From SKKY01 sp965228015 (GTDB taxonomy: Bacteria; Bacillota; Peptococcia; Peptococcales; SKKY01), in the NCBI GenBank assembly GCA_965228015.1, contig OZ245787.1, positions 1,302,001 through 1,366,000 on the forward strand: a DNA stretch of 64,000 bases. Reading direction: 5' to 3'. A program made the position numbers and the translations under genes. Each line of letters opens with the position of its first letter. The stretch's first letter is position 1. This document shows positions 17,314-25,411 of the stretch, one piece after another. The notes below the pieces were generated by a model that saw nothing but the letters and a program-made list of their open reading frames with translations, was not told the origin of the DNA and did no database searches.

Positions 17314-18552
17314 TCAGAAAGCAAAAAGGGGAAATTTTTTAGTAAGATTTTTAACTTTTTCTATAGCCTCTTCTGAATTTTTATCAATAAGTACTAAGGA
17401 AATAATTTCTGCAATCTCTTTCATTTCTTCTTCCTTCATACCTCTGGTTGTGGAAACTGGTGTTCCAACTCTTATTCCACTGGTAACAAATGGGCTTTTT
17501 GTTTCAAAAGGAATCGTATTTTTATTTACAGTAACATTTGCCTCGTCAAGCATCGTTTCAGCTTCTTTTCCAGTCAGGTCTTGTCCGTTAAGATCAATAA
17601 GCATTAAGTGATTATCTGTTCCTCCAGATACTATTCTGAATCCTTTTTCTTGTAAAGAATCTGAAAGGGCTGATGCATTTTTCAAAATTTGCTTTTGGTA
17701 TTCTTTAAATTCTGGCATCAAAGCTTCTTTAAAGGCTACTGCTTTAGCAGCGATAACATGCATTAATGGACCTCCTTGAGTTCCGGGGAAAATAGCTTTG
17801 TTTAATGCAGCTGCATGCTCTTCTTTACAAAGAATCATACCTCCTCTTGGGCCTCTTAATGTTTTATGAGTTGTTGTTGTTACAAAATCAGCAAATTCTA
17901 CTGGATTTTGGTGAAGTCCTGCAGCTACCAGCCCGGCAATATGCGCCATATCTACCATAAAGTACGCGCCTATCTCCTCTGCAATATCTCTGAATATTTT
18001 AAAATCAATGGCTCTGGGATAAGCACTTGCACCTGCTACTATCATTTTAGGCTTCTCTTTTAATGCTGTTTCTCTTAATTTATCATAATCTATTTTTTCA
18101 GACTTTTTTTCTACTCCATAAGAAACAATGTTGAAATATGAACCTGAAATATTTACCGGGCTTCCATGAGTCAAATGTCCGCCATGGCTTAAGTCCATAC
18201 CCATAATTGCATCTCCGGGTTTTAATACTGCAAAATATACAGCTGTATTAGCCTGAGCTCCAGAGTGAGGCTGTACGTTTGCATGATCAGAACCAAAAAG
18301 TTTTTTTGCCCTTTCGATTGCAAGATTTTCTGCCATATCTACATATTCGCAGCCACCATAGTACCTTTTTCCCGGATAACCTTCAGCATACTTATTTGTA
18401 AGAACAGAGCCCATTGCAGCCATAACTGCAGGACTTACAAAGTTCTCTGAAGCAATTAATTCAATTTTTTCCAGCTGTCTTTTTTCCTCTAAAGCAATTA
18501 TATCTGCAATTTCAGAATCTGCTTTTCTAACAAAATTTTCAATGTAATTCAA
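17314..18552 (-). CDS. glyA: Serine hydroxymethyltransferase
   Basis: This PLP enzyme interconverts serine and glycine with tetrahydrofolate. The PLP lysine is in VTTTTHKTLRGPRGGMIL. The N-terminal ELIASENFVS and YAEGYPGKRYYGGCEYVD are signature motifs. The length of 412 aa is normal. It supplies one-carbon units for the nucleotide genes alongside it. It begins about 30 bp after the ywlG-like gene. Confidence 0.97.
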   Translation of the reverse strand: MNYIENFVRKADSEIADIIALEEKRQLEKIELIASENFVSPAVMAAMGSVLTNKYAEGYPGKRYYGGCEYVDMAENLAIERAKKLFGSDHANVQPHSGAQANTAVYFAVLKPGDAIMGMDLSHGGHLTHGSPVNISGSYFNIVSYGVEKKSEKIDYDKLRETALKEKPKMIVAGASAYPRAIDFKIFRDIAEEIGAYFMVDMAHIAGLVAAGLHQNPVEFADFVTTTTHKTLRGPRGGMILCKEEHAAALNKAIFPGTQGGPLMHVIAAKAVAFKEALMPEFKEYQKQILKNASALSDSLQEKGFRIVSGGTDNHLMLIDLNGQDLTGKEAETMLDEANVTVNKNTIPFETKSPFVTSGIRVGTPVSTTRGMKEEEMKEIAEIISLVLIDKNSEEAIEKVKNLTKKFPLFAF

Positions 18553-18582
18553 CTTTGTTCCCCCTTGATAAAAATAGTATTT

Positions 18583-19137
18583 TTATTTTAAAGAGCTGTT
18601 ATAAATTGCTCTTTCACCACCAACATATTTAGGACGTGTTTTAGCAAAAATCACCTTTGCTTCGCCAATTTTATACTCTTTAAGTCTTACTGGAATTGCA
18701 ACTTTTTTCAAGTTCATGCCAATAAGTGTAAAGCCGATGTCTATTCCCAGATCAGCCTCAATACTTTCTGCAAGACAAGGATTCTTAAATCTTTTATAGG
18801 CTTCTTCTGCCATTGCTCCACCAGCTCTTTTTACTGGAATTGCATTAACTTCGGTAAGATTTTTCTTTTCAAGAAGGTCTCTTTCGATTACTAAAGACCT
18901 GTTTAAATGCTCACAACATTGGAACGCTAAATTAAAACCATATTTTTCTGAGTACTCAAAAAAAACTTCTCCCATTTGCTCCGCAGCATTGCTGTTCCCG
19001 CTGGTACCAATTTTTGATCCGGAAACTTCACTTGTACTGCAGCCAATAAGAAGGGTCTTCCCTTTAATACTTTCTATCTCACTCAAAATATTTTCTAATA
19101 CTTTTTTTGTATCTTCGTAAATTTTTTTACCTGCCAT
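18583..19137 (-). CDS. ywlG: YwlG/UPF0340 family protein
   Basis: The 184-aa protein carries LLIGCSTSEVSGSKIGTSGN near the N-terminus and AFQCCEHLNRSLVIERDLL in the middle, diagnostic of the TIGR01440/UPF0340 family. No activity is established for it. In many Firmicutes it is encoded between ywlE and glyA, as here, with an inter-gene gap of 13 bp. The order ywlC-ywlE-ywlG-glyA-upp supports the assignment. Confidence 0.88.
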   Translation of the reverse strand: MAGKKIYEDTKKVLENILSEIESIKGKTLLIGCSTSEVSGSKIGTSGNSNAAEQMGEVFFEYSEKYGFNLAFQCCEHLNRSLVIERDLLEKKNLTEVNAIPVKRAGGAMAEEAYKRFKNPCLAESIEADLGIDIGFTLIGMNLKKVAIPVRLKEYKIGEAKVIFAKTRPKYVGGERAIYNSSLK

Positions 19138-19150
19138 AAAATCACCTTTT

Positions 19151-19597
19151 TCATGAATTATTTAACAGCTTTGACTTTAATTTGATTATTTCATTCTCAA
19201 TTTCCTTATAAACTCTTCTGTAAATTTGAATATTTCCTCCGAAAGGGTCGATTATTCCACCCATCTCTCCCCTATCACCATTATACTCTTTTATAGTAGA
19301 AATTTTATCTTTTTCTTCAAGAAAAAAACTTTTTAAAATTTCTTTTTGTTCAAAAGTCATTGTTAAAACTAAATTAATGTCTCTAAATAATTCTTTAGTC
19401 ACTCTTTTGGAAGAAAAATCATTAGGATTGTATCCATTTTCTAGTAATATTGTCTTAGCATTATTGGATATATCGCTACCCTCTGAAGCAAAAATTCCAG
19501 CTGAATCAAATTCTGATTCTTCAATTAGTGTTCTTCCAATTATTTCAGCCATGGGACTTCTGTAAGTGTTTCCAGTGCATACAAAAAGAACCTTCAC
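19151..19597 (-). CDS. ywlE: Low-molecular-weight protein phosphatase (YwlE-like)
   Basis: The P-loop CTGNTYRSPM (C-X4-T/N-R-S) at residues 7-16 defines the low-molecular-weight phosphatase fold. Thr in the fifth position after Cys matches YwlE-type arginine phosphatases rather than tyrosine-specific ones (usually Ile/Leu-Cys there). The acid Asp is in IIDPFGG near the C-terminus. The length is 148 aa. It overlaps tsaC by 4 bp. Confidence 0.88.
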   Translation of the reverse strand: MKVLFVCTGNTYRSPMAEIIGRTLIEESEFDSAGIFASEGSDISNNAKTILLENGYNPNDFSSKRVTKELFRDINLVLTMTFEQKEILKSFFLEEKDKISTIKEYNGDRGEMGGIIDPFGGNIQIYRRVYKEIENEIIKLKSKLLNNS

Positions 19598-20640
19598 AAA
19601 ATTTTACCTCCTGAGGCTTTTTCCGTACGGTTTTGATAAGCTTTCCCGGAAATTTCTTCAGGAATGTCTTCCATATATATTGCTTGGGTATTTTCTGAAT
19701 CAAAATCCCTAAGATCTCTATACAGACTTGAAGATATTTCTTTAGGGTTAGATATTGAACCTGCTATTTTAACTATGATATTCGAAAGATTAAACGGCGG
19801 TAATTCAGACATGAGTTCCCGGGAAATTAGCAGACCTATCCTTTGGTCAGAGGATTTTTCCAGAACATTTTTTATTTTTCTTGCTTTTTCCTCAAGGGAT
19901 CCTTTTACAATATATAAATCACTTTTTGGTGCATAATGTCTATATTTTGTACCAGGAGATCTGGGTTTAGATACTTGTGATGTTTTTTCATATTCAACAG
20001 GAATTATACTTCTGATTTCTTCAATTGAAATACTCCCGGGTCTTAAAATTAATGCCGGTTTTACTGTTACATCCAATACTGTTGATTCAATCCCGATAAA
20101 TGAATCTGAGGATACTATAATTCCGTCGATTTTATTATTTAAATCTTCAATAACATGCTTCCCTTGTGTAGGACTTGGCCTGCCGGAAATATTTGCACTG
20201 GGAGCAGCTATTGACAAATTTGTTTCTTTTAGAAGTTCAAGAGCAACCATATCCGACGGCATTCTAACTCCAACAGTATTTAATCCGCCGGTGACATTTT
20301 CCGGTATTATGCTTTTTGATTTAAAAATCATTGTGAGGGGACCTGGCCAAAATTTATCGGCTAATATTTTTGCTTCTTTTGGAATCTCCAGGGCAAGGTT
20401 CTCTAACTGATCAACAGAATATATATGTACTATAAGCGGATTATCCCCAGGACGTCCTTTTGCTTTGAAAATTTTATTTACAGTACTCTCGGACAATGCA
20501 TTTCCACCAAGACCATAAACTGTCTCTGTAGGAAAAGCCACTAGCCCTCCTTCTTTAAGGAGTACAGCAGCTTCTCTGATCTTATTTGTATCAATATTAT
20601 TTTTATCTATTTCGAAAATTTTTGTATTTAAATTTTTCAT
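19594..20640 (-). CDS. ywlC: L-threonylcarbamoyladenylate synthase (Sua5/YwlC)
   Basis: This enzyme makes threonylcarbamoyl-AMP for the t6A37 tRNA modification. The YrdC domain spans about residues 20-205 with GGLVAFPTETVYGLGG, the KGRP motif and PSANISGRPSPT. A C-terminal Sua5 domain follows (SPGTKYRHYAPKSDLYI linker). At 348 aa it is a full two-domain Sua5. It overlaps the upstream regulator by one base and ywlE by 4 bp. Confidence 0.93.
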   Translation of the reverse strand: MKNLNTKIFEIDKNNIDTNKIREAAVLLKEGGLVAFPTETVYGLGGNALSESTVNKIFKAKGRPGDNPLIVHIYSVDQLENLALEIPKEAKILADKFWPGPLTMIFKSKSIIPENVTGGLNTVGVRMPSDMVALELLKETNLSIAAPSANISGRPSPTQGKHVIEDLNNKIDGIIVSSDSFIGIESTVLDVTVKPALILRPGSISIEEIRSIIPVEYEKTSQVSKPRSPGTKYRHYAPKSDLYIVKGSLEEKARKIKNVLEKSSDQRIGLLISRELMSELPPFNLSNIIVKIAGSISNPKEISSSLYRDLRDFDSENTQAIYMEDIPEEISGKAYQNRTEKASGGKIL

Positions 20641-21284
20641 TACAAAACCTGACTGTTAACATATTTTTCGATCTTCTCTGTTTTTTCAGAAGATGCAATA
20701 AAAATCAAACAGTCTCCTTCCTGTAATACGAAGTCTTTATTAGGAGAAAAAATTTCTTCCCCTTTTCTTTCTATTGCTATTACTGTTGCATCAGTTTCTT
20801 TACGGAACTGCAAATCAATCAGACTTTTATTGATCAGAGGAGAATTTTTTTCAATAACAATTTCTCCCACCCTTGGGAGTATAGAAAGAAGATGAGAACT
20901 GTACATAAGAACTTTATCCATTTGTTCTTCAATTTTTTTATCTAATTCTCTTTTTTCATTAAGTAGTTGCAAATATTTTTCTCTGGCAGCAAGAAGGTCC
21001 TGCCTGTGATTAAAACTCTCAACATATTTTTTTGCAGCGTTTCTATCTTTAACGTTTATTCCACTGCCTTGAAACACTTTAACAATCCCCATACTTTGAA
21101 GAAGAGCTACTGCTCTCCTTATTGTTTCAGGAGACACATTGTATCTTCCTGCAAGAGTTGATCTTCCATAAAGTTTTTGTCCTTCTGTATATTCCCTTTT
21201 TAAAATTTTAGTGGCGATGTCAAAGGCAATTTTTTCATACTTAGCCATAGAACTTATATTTTTAATATTATCTTTTTTATTCAT
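20640..21284 (-). CDS. GntR-RCK_C regulator, BusR-like (possible c-di-AMP sensor)
   Basis: The N-terminal ~75 residues form a GntR winged helix (YGRSTLAGRYNVSPETIRRA, then VVKVFQGSGINVK). A coiled coil of about 45 residues follows (NEKRELDKKIEEQ). The C-terminus is an RCK_C/TrkA-C domain (residues ~135-214, with ATVIAIERKGEEIFSPNKDF and LQEGDCLIFIAS). This GntR / coiled-coil / RCK_C layout is that of BusR, a c-di-AMP-responsive repressor of osmolyte uptake in lactic cocci. By analogy it may regulate ion or osmolyte transport, with the Mrp operon and a structured RNA unit next door. Ligand and targets are inferred. Confidence 0.82.
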   Translation of the reverse strand: MNKKDNIKNISSMAKYEKIAFDIATKILKREYTEGQKLYGRSTLAGRYNVSPETIRRAVALLQSMGIVKVFQGSGINVKDRNAAKKYVESFNHRQDLLAAREKYLQLLNEKRELDKKIEEQMDKVLMYSSHLLSILPRVGEIVIEKNSPLINKSLIDLQFRKETDATVIAIERKGEEIFSPNKDFVLQEGDCLIFIASSEKTEKIEKYVNSQVL

Positions 21285-21375
21285 AATAAAACCTCATTCG
21301 CTTTATTCTTTTATTATACTAAATTATACCTTTATAAAAAATTTTAACAACTAATTTTATTTTCACAAAAAGGGC

Positions 21376-21404
21376 TTTACAAATACTGTATACAATAATA
21401 TAAT
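21376..21404 (+). promoter_or_regulatory. Strong sigma-A type promoter with palindromic spacer
   Basis: TTTACA (21376-21381) and TATAAT (21399-21404) are separated by exactly 17 bp. The spacer contains the perfect palindrome TGTATACA (21387-21394), a possible operator. Transcription should start near 21411 and run along the plus strand, away from the BusR-like gene. Confidence 0.8.
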
Positions 21405-21410
21405 ACAAGC

Positions 21411-21535
21411 AAGTTAGAAAAATATTGCACAAACTTCTAAATTGAAGGAGCAGTATTTGACGCTTACAGAGATAAGTTTTTACCAACTTATCTAACTGGT
21501 AGGTAAACTAAGGTTTGCTTACTTTTTTTGTCCTA
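21411..21535 (+). ncRNA. Attenuator-like structured RNA of unknown class
   Basis: Hand folding gives P1 (21412-21418 with 21491-21497), P2 (21421-21428 with 21450-21457, one G-U), an inner CUUC/GAAG helix, and a hairpin P4 (21471-21478 with 21485-21492). A 10-bp stem (21500-21509 with 21514-21523) followed by seven T residues is a terminator. The P4 loop UUUACC is complementary to GGUAAA in the 5' arm of that terminator, so the two pairings could compete. No known riboswitch consensus was recognised. It could be a ~120-nt small RNA or a leader for the downstream small ORF. Confidence 0.55.
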
Positions 21536-21560
21536 AAATAAATGAAACGATTCCAGGAAG

Positions 21561-21630
21561 GACCTGACGTGTTTCTACATGGCTGGTTAGATTAAAATGA
21601 CCAGTAATCTGTAGGATCAAAAAAGTCAGG
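21561..21630 (+). ncRNA. H-type pseudoknot leader element
   Basis: An outer stem CCTGAC/GTCAGG (21563-21568, 21625-21630) encloses CTACA/TGTAG (21575-21579, 21610-21614) and CTGGT/ACCAG (21583-21587, 21600-21604). The loop of the last stem holds AGATTA (21589-21594), fully complementary to TAATCT (21605-21610) just after the stem, giving an H-type pseudoknot. It lies 42 bp before a strong ribosome-binding site. A CCTA-U-AAA/TTTAGG hairpin may mask part of that site. Confidence 0.5.
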
Positions 21631-21672
21631 TAGTTAACTAAAACCTATAAAAAAATTTAGGAGGACGTTCAA

Positions 21673-21762
21673 ATGATCAAGTTCAAGCTTGCGGTTTGTA
21701 CTGTTCTGGTTACTGCTTTGATTGCTTTCAACTTATTTTTAAACGAAGTAATTAGTTTATAG
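21673..21762 (+). CDS. 29-aa hydrophobic small protein or leader peptide
   Basis: An ATG eight bases after a perfect AGGAGG (21659-21664) opens a 29-codon frame ending in TAG. The peptide begins MIKFKLAVCTVLVTALIAFN, has basic N-terminal residues, a single hydrophobic helix and a short acidic tail (NEVISL). It fits a small membrane peptide or a cleaved signal-like peptide. It is the only frame in the RNA unit with a good start site, and a terminator follows at 21831. No homologue is recognised. Confidence 0.55.
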   Translation: MIKFKLAVCTVLVTALIAFNLFLNEVISL

Positions 21763-21830
21763 TTATCTGCTATTTGAGCGAACTTATAGGGGTTAGCTAT
21801 TAGTTAATAACAAAATTTATTTAACATCAA

Positions 21831-21872
21831 AAAAGGAGTGTCTAAGATTTCAGGCTTGGGTGCTTCTTTTTT
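21831..21872 (+). terminator. Terminator of the small-peptide transcript
   Basis: A 16-position stem with several G-U pairs (21831-21846 with 21855-21870) and an 8-nt loop ends in a run of T residues on the plus strand. It closes the unit that starts at the 21376 promoter. Confidence 0.7.
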
Positions 21873-21876
21873 ATAT

Positions 21877-21915
21877 TAAAAATGGCGGACAACTAAATGC
21901 TTCCACCATTTTTTT
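21877..21915. terminator. Bidirectional terminator, end of the Mrp operon
   Basis: An A-rich/T-rich stem (AAAAATGG with CCATTTTT, extended by GG/CC across a mismatch) lies between the plus-strand RNA unit and the last Mrp gene. On the minus strand it comes 28 bp after the stop codon at 21943 and ends in T residues. Confidence 0.7.
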
Positions 21916-21942
21916 GTATTTATTAAAATATTTTTTTACATG

Positions 21943-23667
21943 TTACATGCTAATATAGAAATAAGAACTAATAAAAATAATCAAACAAACAGTAACCGCA
22001 GCTCCTACGTGGAAGCGATAATAGTTCTCATTATATTCATCAGGTCCTTTTACCTGACCATCAATAATCTGAAGCCACCTTAATGGGTTCCTTAGAGTAG
22101 GATATGTGCTTTCTATACCCTTAAGCCAGATTTTTCCAAGTCCTTCCTGAACATATATTACAAAGCTTACTATAGCATTAGTTAATGCAACTAAAGGAAC
22201 CCGGTAGAACCAGTCAGCATCAACAAGGAAAGCTTCCTTTGGCTTCATTATATTTACAAAAAGAATAAAAGCAAAAGTAGCAGCAAATAAGATTTGCAAA
22301 GTTGATATTACATGATCAAAAGTATAAGGAACATAATTTATTTCAAAGGGCAATCTGTTATAAAGAAGATTTGGAAAGATACCATAAATGAAACAGAGTG
22401 CTGCAGTTATGATCATTGCTCCATACATATTTTTGGGAAGTTTTTTTATCACTTTGGTTTCTTCTTCATGGTTTTTTAATAACATAAAGTATATCACTCT
22501 CAGAGAAGTAGAAATTAATGTTCCAATACTTATTAAATAAAGAAAAAGTTCCACATGAGGATAGCCTCCTAGAGTAGCTGCAGATAAAATTACAGACTTG
22601 CTAGTAAAGCCATTTAAATATGGAAACCCAGAAATTGCCATTGAACCAATGAAATAAAGAAATATTATTCCTGGTACTTTTCTGCCAATTCCAATCATTT
22701 CACTTAATTTACTTAATCCTGTTACATAAATCATTGCTCCCGCACCCATGAATAATAATGAATTGTAAATTATATGAGAAAAAGCATGTGCAGTAGCTCC
22801 ATTAAGAGCTAATTCAGATCCCACGCCAACCGCCGCAACCATATAGCCTACTTGACTAACTACATCAAATGAGAGTATTTCTCTTATATCATCTGCTATC
22901 ATCGCATATATAACAGCAATAATTGCCATTAATAAGCCACTAATAATTAAAAATTTTGTTCCTGGAAAAATTCTTATTAAACAAAAAACCGCGACCTTGG
23001 TTGTCAAAAAACTCATAAAAACACTACCAGTTATTGTTCCCTTTGGATAAGCATCGGGAAGCCATGCATGAAGAGGATAAATAGCAGCATTAATAGCAAC
23101 CCCAATTAAAATAAGAATGCCTGCCAAGTCTAAATTATCCGCTAAAGAGGTAATTAGGTACTGTCCCTGACTAACTTTTAGAAAAATCCCTGCTAAGAGC
23201 AGATTTCCTCCAAAAAAGTGAACCAGCAAATACCTGAATCCAGCTTTTTTTGACTCCTCTTCCTTTCTGCACCAAACTAAGAATACGCTTGAGAGAGCCA
23301 TTAATTCCCAGAAAAATATTAAAGTCATCCAATCTCCTGCAAGTACTACTCCCATAGAGCTTGCAACATATAGAAATTGAGCTGAAACTTCAATCCTGCT
23401 CTCTACTTTAAAGGCGTAAAGATTTGCTGTTAAAGATACTATTGCAAGAATAAAAATAAACACCCAAGATAATTCATCCACTTTCAGATAAACCAGTTCC
23501 ATATTATTGATAAAGGGAATACTGGCAATCTGCCCATACTTTAAGGAATATGAGGCAAATAGAACAAAGAGGGGGGCAACAATCATCATAATTTTTCTAA
23601 CAATCAGGGGAGCAAAAGGAATTATTATTCCTGCTGCCAGCATAATTAATGCAGGATGTAGTATCAT
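21943..23667 (-). CDS. Proton-conducting antiporter-like subunit (MrpA/D, NuoL family), third copy
   Basis: The 574-aa protein has about 14 membrane helices of the complex-I antiporter-like family. MTLIFFWELMALSSVFLVW carries the TM5 Glu, and HAWLPDAYPKG and AHAFSHIIYNSLLFMGAGAM are family signatures, including His and Lys positions in the proton path. A C-terminal extension of about 100 residues with a final helix resembles the longer MrpA/NuoL type rather than MrpD. It is last in the operon, separated from its neighbour by a 4-bp overlap. Confidence 0.88.
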   Translation of the reverse strand: MILHPALIMLAAGIIIPFAPLIVRKIMMIVAPLFVLFASYSLKYGQIASIPFINNMELVYLKVDELSWVFIFILAIVSLTANLYAFKVESRIEVSAQFLYVASSMGVVLAGDWMTLIFFWELMALSSVFLVWCRKEEESKKAGFRYLLVHFFGGNLLLAGIFLKVSQGQYLITSLADNLDLAGILILIGVAINAAIYPLHAWLPDAYPKGTITGSVFMSFLTTKVAVFCLIRIFPGTKFLIISGLLMAIIAVIYAMIADDIREILSFDVVSQVGYMVAAVGVGSELALNGATAHAFSHIIYNSLLFMGAGAMIYVTGLSKLSEMIGIGRKVPGIIFLYFIGSMAISGFPYLNGFTSKSVILSAATLGGYPHVELFLYLISIGTLISTSLRVIYFMLLKNHEEETKVIKKLPKNMYGAMIITAALCFIYGIFPNLLYNRLPFEINYVPYTFDHVISTLQILFAATFAFILFVNIMKPKEAFLVDADWFYRVPLVALTNAIVSFVIYVQEGLGKIWLKGIESTYPTLRNPLRWLQIIDGQVKGPDEYNENYYRFHVGAAVTVCLIIFISSYFYISM

Positions 23668-23897
23668 TCCTCTTCCTCCTTTTTATATATATCTTTTTCT
23701 CTTTTTACTAAAGGAAATAATACCTTTTTTGAAAGAAATACTAAAAGAAATCCACCTAAAACTCCAAAGATATAATCAAATCCTATAAAAGTATGCCACC
23801 AATAGTAAGGATGGTAATGAATTGGAAAAATAATTTCTACAAAAATTGAAAGAAATCCTATCACTGAAACGATAAGTATTAATTTTTTTTCTTCCAT
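23664..23897 (-). CDS. Small two-helix membrane protein of the Mrp operon
   Basis: This 77-aa protein has two hydrophobic segments (LILIVSVIGFLSIFVEIIFP and YIFGVLGGFLLVFLSKKVLF) separated by a His/Tyr/Trp-rich loop (IHYHPYYWWH). It ends in a strongly charged tail. It lies between two large antiporter-like genes with 2 bp and -4 bp spacing, so it is an operon member. No family name is recognised. An accessory role in the complex is a guess from position. Confidence 0.7.
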   Translation of the reverse strand: MEEKKLILIVSVIGFLSIFVEIIFPIHYHPYYWWHTFIGFDYIFGVLGGFLLVFLSKKVLFPLVKREKDIYKKEEEE

Positions 23898-23899
23898 TT

Positions 23900-25411
23900 T
23901 TATCCTCCCAGTCCTTTAGTTACAATTTCTGCCGAGGTAACTGCCAAGTCATAAAAGTTTAAACCAAGATTCGGAAAAACACCCAGAACAATACTGGCAA
24001 TTCCTGTGAAAACAATAGGAATCAGCATATCTTTACGAACTTCTTTATAAGCAGGATACTCTTCGTTCTTATTATAAAATGCAAGAATAAAGACAGGAAT
24101 CAGATATGAAGCACTTAACATTGCACTGGCAATTAATACCAGAACAAATAAGAGGCCTCCTCCTGCTATTGCACCAAGTGCTAAATTCCATTTACTTATA
24201 AAACCTACAACAAATGGCATTCCGCTTATACCTACTGAAGCGAGTCCAAACATTGCCATAGTTACAGGCATTTGACGTCCGATACCATGAATCTGGCTTA
24301 TATATTTTTTCCCTCCACCGTAGGTTCCACCAGTATTAATAAAAATAGCTCCAGCACAGAAAAACAGTGTGATTTTCATAAATACATGGGCAACCATATG
24401 GAAAACCGCTCCCAGAAAAGCCTGCTGATTTAATAGAGCCAAACCCAAAATAATATAAGATAATTGGCTAATTGTGGAAAATGCCAATCTTTTTTTCAGA
24501 TTATCTTGTTTCATTGCAATTATTGAAGATGTCAGTATGGTAAATGCTGCCATCCAGGCAAGATAATCTGCAACACCTAAAGAACCGAGCACATCAAAAC
24601 CATAAACATATCCGATTATTCTAACTAAAGCAAAAGCTCCTGCTTTAACAACAGCAACAGCGTGCAATAAAGCACTAACGGGAGTTGGAGCAACCATGGC
24701 CGCAGGAAGCCAACCGTGGAATGGCATAAGCCCCGCTTTAACAGAAGCACCAATTACCAGCAGAATAAAAATCATTGTTAAAGAACCAGTATCTGTTACA
24801 TTTTGCAAAAAGCCACCAGGAACAAAATCCGTGGTACCTGCAATACTATAAAGCCAAACAATACCAACTAGAAACAATTGCCCGGAAATTAATGTATAAG
24901 CAAGATATTTACGACCGGACCGAATATGCTCTTCATGTCTGTTATGAATAACAAGGGGATAGGTTGCAATTGTAAGAACTTCATAAAAAATAAAGAATGT
25001 TAGTAAGTTCCCTGCAAACGAAATTCCCAACGTTGCTGCAATACACATTGCAAAAGAGGCAAAATAACCACTTTGGTTTTTTTTCTTTTCTGCTCTCATA
25101 TAGCCAATAGAGTAGAAGGAAGTAAAGACCCATAACAAAGATGCCAGTGCGGCGAAAACCATACCTGCAGTATCTATTTTTAAAATAAAATCAACATTCT
25201 TTACAAGAGAATAATGCTCTGTTGTTATAAATTCTCCATTTAAAACTCTTGGCATTGTCATAATAATTAATGCGAGATTCACAAATCCGGCAATTATTGT
25301 CCATGATTCTCTTAAATTAGGATACTTATCTCCTGTAGCCATAATAAGAAAAGCTGCAACTGCAGGAACAATAAAGAAAAGCAAAGGTAAAATACTTACA
25401 GTAATATTCAT
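23900..25411 (-). CDS. MrpD-like antiporter subunit, second copy
   Basis: The 503-aa membrane protein contains FFIFYEVLTIATYPLVIHNR (TM5 Glu), KAGLMPFHGWLPAAMVAPTPVSALLHAVAVVKAG (the classic proton_antipo_M motif, split here only for description) and AVFHMVAHVFMKITLFFCAG. These are the signatures of the NuoL/M/N and MrpA/D family. It abuts the next MrpD-like gene with a one-base overlap. It probably forms one of the ion channels of the complex. Confidence 0.9.
   Translation of the reverse strand: MNITVSILPLLFFIVPAVAAFLIMATGDKYPNLRESWTIIAGFVNLALIIMTMPRVLNGEFITTEHYSLVKNVDFILKIDTAGMVFAALASLLWVFTSFYSIGYMRAEKKKNQSGYFASFAMCIAATLGISFAGNLLTFFIFYEVLTIATYPLVIHNRHEEHIRSGRKYLAYTLISGQLFLVGIVWLYSIAGTTDFVPGGFLQNVTDTGSLTMIFILLVIGASVKAGLMPFHGWLPAAMVAPTPVSALLHAVAVVKAGAFALVRIIGYVYGFDVLGSLGVADYLAWMAAFTILTSSIIAMKQDNLKKRLAFSTISQLSYIILGLALLNQQAFLGAVFHMVAHVFMKITLFFCAGAIFINTGGTYGGGKKYISQIHGIGRQMPVTMAMFGLASVGISGMPFVVGFISKWNLALGAIAGGGLLFVLVLIASAMLSASYLIPVFILAFYNKNEEYPAYKEVRKDMLIPIVFTGIASIVLGVFPNLGLNFYDLAVTSAEIVTKGLGG

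Noticed and set aside
21561..21630. Purine-riboswitch-like string GTTTCTAC in the RNA unit
   Set aside because: The P2/P3 loops and the TATA and J3/1 elements of purine aptamers are missing, and the folding found here is a pseudoknot of different layout.
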